From Candidatus Martarchaeota archaeon (lineage in GTDB: Archaea; Micrarchaeota; Micrarchaeia; Micrarchaeales; Micrarchaeaceae), in assembly GCA_023485505.1 (NCBI GenBank), contig JAMCZN010000024.1, forward strand, positions 1 to 35,269: a stretch of 35,269 bases of DNA, in the 5' to 3' direction. The notes under the pieces are model-generated. The model was not told the origin of the DNA, made no database searches, and saw only the letters and a program-made list of their open reading frames with translations. The position numbers were made by a program, and so were the translations under genes. Shown in pieces: positions 32,747-35,269 of this stretch. Each line of letters opens with the position of its first letter. Position 1 is the stretch's first letter.

Positions 32747-33539
32747 GATGCTAGATATAGAGATGGCACATTACAGGTTTATGAAGGGCATCTTCTTTGC
32801 AGGTGCGAAACAGACCAAAGATGCGCTTTTCCTTTACAGCGACAAGATTGACGATGAGTTTTGGAACTATGCTGCAAAGATTTCATTGAAAGGAAAGAGC
32901 CTTAGTGAATTCCTTAAAACGGTGGTAGATTTTTATTCGAAACTCGATAGAGCACCCGCAATATATCTGACCTCCAATGCCATACGACAAAACACATCTT
33001 TGCTTTCCAAGAATGGTTTTGTATTAAAATACGCAGACGCATGGATGGTACACAATGGAAATGTAAAAGTACAGAAGATAACGGGCCTTCAAATAAAGAA
33101 AGTATCCTCAAAAAAGGATTTTGATTCATTTATCAGAGTATTTGGAGAGGTATATGGGGATAATGGTACTGGACCATATGCGGGTTTGCCAAAAAGCTAT
33201 ATCGATGTGCTAAGGGAATCGTTTTCAAAAGGCAAAGGCAATAATGGAACAAAAGTAAAATATTATATCGCATTGATGAACGGGAAGCCAGTTGGCTGCG
33301 GAACGCTTGTGCATGATAAAAAAGCAGCATGTCTTTACAGTCTTGGTGTATTGCCAAAGTATAGAGGAAAGGGGATTGCAAGGACCATAACAATGACAAG
33401 GATTCACGAGGCAAAATCCAATAGGATAAACACAGTATTTCTTCAGACCGAAAAGGGAAGCTATAATGAAAAGTTATTCAGGAAATTCGGCTTCAAGACT
33501 GTTTTTGTCGGAAAGTGTTATTCGCTTAGAGAAAAATAA
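32745..33539 (+). CDS. GNAT-family N-acetyltransferase
   Basis: 264 residues. The N-terminal half is poorly conserved; the C-terminal half is a GNAT domain with LYSLGVLPKYRGKGIARTITMTRIHEA, in order, near residue 200, whose RGKG-IA loop binds the pyrophosphate of acetyl-CoA, followed by VFLQTEKGSYNEKLFRKFGFK. The two halves could be tandem GNAT folds. The acceptor substrate is unknown. ATG 32745 (or 32748) was chosen by TATA spacing over the upstream TTG at 32727. Confidence 0.87.
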   Translation: MMLDIEMAHYRFMKGIFFAGAKQTKDALFLYSDKIDDEFWNYAAKISLKGKSLSEFLKTVVDFYSKLDRAPAIYLTSNAIRQNTSLLSKNGFVLKYADAWMVHNGNVKVQKITGLQIKKVSSKKDFDSFIRVFGEVYGDNGTGPYAGLPKSYIDVLRESFSKGKGNNGTKVKYYIALMNGKPVGCGTLVHDKKAACLYSLGVLPKYRGKGIARTITMTRIHEAKSNRINTVFLQTEKGSYNEKLFRKFGFKTVFVGKCYSLREK

Positions 33540-33556
33540 TTGTTTGATAAGATTAT

Positions 33557-34261
33557 ATGGATGACCGTTCCGTTATTTCGTGGATCAAATCCCAGGGAGA
33601 CAAAAGATATGTAGAGGATATGGCAAGGGTCGGCATTCCGTCAAAAAACATATACGGGGTCTCCATGGCCAAATTAAGAGGCAAGGCCAAAGAGCTAGGA
33701 GTAGACCACGACCTTGCACAAAAACTTTGGAAGACCCGGATTTATGAAGCAATGATACTTGCCAGCCTCATCGATGACCCGAAATTCGTAACAGAAAAAC
33801 AGATGGATGACTGGGTCAAACGATTTGATTCGTGGGGCGTATGCGACTGCTGCTGCGGCAACCTATTTGACAAAACCCCTTTTGCCTTCAAGAAAGCAAA
33901 AGAATGGTGTGCATCAGACAAGGAGTTCGTAAAAAGAGCGGGCTATGTACTGATAGCTGCCATTTCCGTGCACGACAAAATGGCTTCGGATGATAAATTT
34001 CTTGCGTTTTTGCCCATAATCGAAATGGGCTCTACAGATGAAAGAAATTTTGTAAAAAAGGGAGTAAACTGGGCATTGCGCGAGATTGGAAAAAGGAACA
34101 GGAACCTGAATAAAGCCGCAATAGGGAGTGCTGAGAGGATAAGGCTGATTGACTCAAGAAGTGCAAAGTGGATAGCCGCAGATGCGCTCAGAGAACTAAA
34201 ATCCGAAGCGGCGCAGAGAAGGTTTTATAAATCAGAACGACGCATTAACTCTGGCAGATAG
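33557..34261 (+). CDS. AlkD-like DNA alkylation repair enzyme
   Basis: 234 residues of helical HEAT-like repeats. The family removes alkylated bases from DNA. The signature FDSWGVCDCCCGNLFDKTPFAFKKAKEW near residues 93-120 carries the conserved Trp and the catalytic-position Asp in WGVCD; later FVKKGVNWALREIGKRN is also typical. Cysteines near the Asp are usual for this subgroup. The gene follows the acetyltransferase by 17 bases. The last 40 bases contain the promoter of the SRP RNA gene. Confidence 0.88.
   Translation: MDDRSVISWIKSQGDKRYVEDMARVGIPSKNIYGVSMAKLRGKAKELGVDHDLAQKLWKTRIYEAMILASLIDDPKFVTEKQMDDWVKRFDSWGVCDCCCGNLFDKTPFAFKKAKEWCASDKEFVKRAGYVLIAAISVHDKMASDDKFLAFLPIIEMGSTDERNFVKKGVNWALREIGKRNRNLNKAAIGSAERIRLIDSRSAKWIAADALRELKSEAAQRRFYKSERRINSGR
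34223..34232 (+). promoter_or_regulatory. TATA box of the SRP RNA gene, inside the alkD-like gene
   Basis: TTTTATAAAT lies in the coding region of the preceding gene, 26 bases before the expected 5' end near 34254. It is the only good box A within 60 bases of the RNA. Confidence 0.5.
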
Positions 34262-34470
34262 GCGGGAAGCTAAGGGTTTCCCATCCCACAAATCCCTTTT
34301 GGTGGACCAATGCCGTTCGAGTGTTATATGCATATATGAAGCCCGCGTGGAAGCGTAGACGCTTTGCCCCAGACGGTAGCTTTATATGCGAATCAGGCCA
34401 GGCCGGAAGGAGCAACCTTAAACATATATTAACTATGCTTCTGGGATACAGAGCCGAGCAGAAGCGCGAC
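34254..34470 (+). ncRNA. signal recognition particle RNA (7S RNA); ends approximate
   Basis: The S-domain helix 8 signature is plain at about 34392-34418: CAGG-CC-GGAA-GG-AGCA, with GGAA tetraloop and the symmetric CAGG/AGCA loop that SRP54 recognises. Upstream, AAGCG-TAGA-CGCTT gives helix 6, and an AT-rich helix 5 (ATATATG/CATATAT) joins to an Alu-like 5' domain with two hairpins, GGGAA...TTTCCC and CCAC...GTGG, whose loops carry complementary AAGGG and CCCTT. The RNA overlaps the end of the alkD-like gene by a few bases. 3' end uncertain. Partner protein SRP54 is encoded at 13648-14943. Confidence 0.75.
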
Positions 34471-34508
34471 AAACTTCATGCATGTTTATAATGCAAGGCG
34501 GCTTCTGC
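34437..34508 (+). repeat. GCTTCTG / CAGAAGC / GCTTCTGC alternating inverted segments
   Basis: GCTTCTG (34437-34443) can pair with CAGAAGC (34459-34465), and GCAGAAGC (34458-34465) can pair equally with GCTTCTGC (34501-34508). The two hairpins exclude each other. They lie at and beyond the 3' end of the SRP RNA and could act in processing or termination. Beyond them, 34509-34584 holds only an ATTAAATTTAAT palindrome (34511-34522) and the TATA box of the next tRNA. Confidence 0.5.
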
Positions 34509-34547
34509 CATTAAATTTAATGAGCGGCAATAAATCTTATGAGATTG

Positions 34548-34558
34548 TATTAAATAAA
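34548..34558 (+). promoter_or_regulatory. probable TATA box of tRNA-Ser(GCT)
   Basis: ATTAAATAAAT lies about 27-37 bases before the tRNA start at 34585. Confidence 0.4.
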
Positions 34559-34584
34559 TGGAGCAATAGATGTATTTCATATAT

Positions 34585-34668
34585 GCCGGGTTCGCCTAGT
34601 GGTAGGGCGGCAGCCTGCTAAGCTGTTTGGCTTTATGGCCTTCGCGAGTTCGATTCTCGCACCCGGCG
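34585..34668 (+). tRNA. tRNA-Ser(GCT)
   Basis: Acceptor GCCGGGT/ACCCGGC, D-arm GCC-TAGTGGTAGG-GC, anticodon stem GCAGC/GCTGT with loop CTGCTAA (anticodon GCT, codons AGC/AGT), a long variable arm (GGC-TTTATG-GCC) and T-arm GCGAG-TTCGATT-CTCGC. Base 73 is G, as serine tRNAs require. No intron and no encoded CCA. It is a useful internal comparison for the unusual tRNA-Ser(GGA) at 4131-4232. Confidence 0.95.
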
Positions 34669-34692
34669 TTTTATAGATAAAGATGTGAGCAA

Positions 34693-35097
34693 ATGACAGA
34701 TGGAATAAAGAAATTGTCATTGGGCGAGCTTGTATCAAGGCTCTACAATTCGATAAAATCGCTTAGTGGTGACATCGGAAAGCTTGTCGGAAGGAACCGT
34801 GAAATGAGCCTTGTCGAACTCGCGGAACTCAGGAAGCAGATAAAGGAAAGGCTTGACAAGGGCATAGAGAGGACGGAGAACGAGAGGCTGATAAAGCTGA
34901 TAGACCTGTTTAGGGAGGACAAGAACGCCATAGAGCTCATAAAGATAGAGATGGATGAATGGCTGTCTTTCCTTGATGCCATGAAGGACCATCTTGATGA
35001 TGTAAGGAAAGGCGCCACTGATGAAGAGCTAAAAGAGATAGGTAAAATGAAGTCCGACATAACCAGACTTCAAAACATCCTAAGAGAGAGCAAATGA
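34693..35097 (+). CDS. helical coiled-coil protein, function unknown
   Basis: 134 residues, almost entirely charged and helical (LVELAELRKQIKERLDKGIERTENERLIKLIDLF and similar), with no cysteine, signal peptide or membrane helix. I do not recognise it. It begins 25 bases after tRNA-Ser(GCT), and its stop is directly beside the stop of the convergent glutamate dehydrogenase gene. Confidence 0.65.
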   Translation: MTDGIKKLSLGELVSRLYNSIKSLSGDIGKLVGRNREMSLVELAELRKQIKERLDKGIERTENERLIKLIDLFREDKNAIELIKIEMDEWLSFLDAMKDHLDDVRKGATDEELKEIGKMKSDITRLQNILRESK

Positions 35098-35269
35098 TCA
35101 GTACCAGCCGCGCGCCTTCATCGCCTTTGCTACCCTGTCTACCGCTATGATATACGCTGCCATCCTTGGCGGTATCTTCTGCTTGTTTTCCTTGTAGCTC
35201 TTTATAGTAGATATGGTGTCGCCGAATGACTTCGTTATTATCTTGTCCAGCTTGTCGTAGAACTCCAAG
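35098..35269 (-). CDS. gdhA: glutamate dehydrogenase family, C-terminal part (cut by window end)
   Basis: Only the last 56 codons are in the window. The reading KIITKSFGDTISTI, then PPRMAAYIIAVDRVAKAMKARGWY and stop, matches the C-terminus of Glu/Leu/Phe/Val dehydrogenases, whose end commonly reads AAYI-A--RV--A---RGW. These enzymes interconvert glutamate and 2-oxoglutarate. The substrate-binding residues are outside the window, so glutamate is only the most likely substrate. Confidence 0.8.
   Translation of the reverse strand, partial: LEFYDKLDKIITKSFGDTISTIKSYKENKQKIPPRMAAYIIAVDRVAKAMKARGWY

Noticed and set aside
33839-33865. Run of cysteines beside the catalytic-position Asp in the AlkD-like protein
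   Set aside because: Cysteines at this place are usual in this subgroup, so it is not a special metal site that I could defend.
1-35269. CRISPR array, insertion sequence or replication origin
   Set aside because: No regularly spaced repeats, no transposase motif with terminal repeats, and no cdc6/orc1 gene with origin repeats were found.

Overview
The window is archaeal chromosome. Evidence: a 16S rRNA 3' part with archaeal-type sequence, archaeal/eukaryotic-type translation factors (aIF1A, aIF2-beta), SRP54 with an archaeal-looking SRP RNA, a DRG GTPase, TBP, a geranylgeranyl-reductase-type flavoprotein, tRNA genes with bulge-helix-bulge introns, and TATA boxes about 25 bases upstream of many starts (probable leaderless transcripts). 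The 16S gene is not linked to a 23S gene here, introns are tiny, and genes are tightly packed. I infer a DPANN-type small genome, most likely ARMAN/Micrarchaeota-like; this is not proven from the window alone.

Layout. 1-1030: 3' two thirds of 16S rRNA, followed by a small LAGLIDADG-fold gene. 1642-4232 (minus): tRNA-Ser(GGA) - uS13 - uS4 - uS11 - methyltransferase. 4329-6314: a membrane-anchored DUF929-like thiol protein and a TatD nuclease. 6386-8672: tRNA-Arg(TCT) with a 40-nt intron, then a RelB/RelE-type toxin-antitoxin pair and two unrecognised genes, one with an internal duplication (accessory-looking). 8659-11795: methyltransferase, exonuclease III, winged-helix protein, M20 peptidase. 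11805-14943 (minus): DRG GTPase, a second toxin-antitoxin-like pair with a tandem 16-base operator, SRP54. 15055-16968: glycosyltransferase and sugar nucleotidyltransferase. 16974-17347 (minus): a TBP with only one repeat and a disrupted 5' frame. 17433-18548: geranylgeranyl reductase family. 18559-25431 (minus): nuoHIJKLMN, the membrane arm of complex I plus NuoI, without nuoABCD. 25497-29380: small and surface proteins, including three tandem paralogous two-helix membrane microproteins. 29435-32641 (minus): aIF2-beta, aIF1A, acylphosphatase, membrane pyrophosphatase. 32745-34261: GNAT acetyltransferase and AlkD-like glycosylase. 34254-34470: SRP RNA. 34585-34668: tRNA-Ser(GCT). Then a helical protein and the C-terminus of a glutamate dehydrogenase cut by the window edge.

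How it fits together. Much of the window is information processing (ribosomal proteins, initiation factors, both SRP54 and SRP RNA, TBP) and energy coupling (complex I membrane arm and a proton-pumping pyrophosphatase, both acting on the ion gradient across the cell membrane). The most unusual items are the single-repeat TBP with an A6 frame disruption, the tRNA-Ser(GGA) with an 11-nt intron and a 14-nt T-loop, the family of three tandem membrane microproteins, and the duplicated-domain protein overlapping a membrane-protein gene next to tRNA-Arg.
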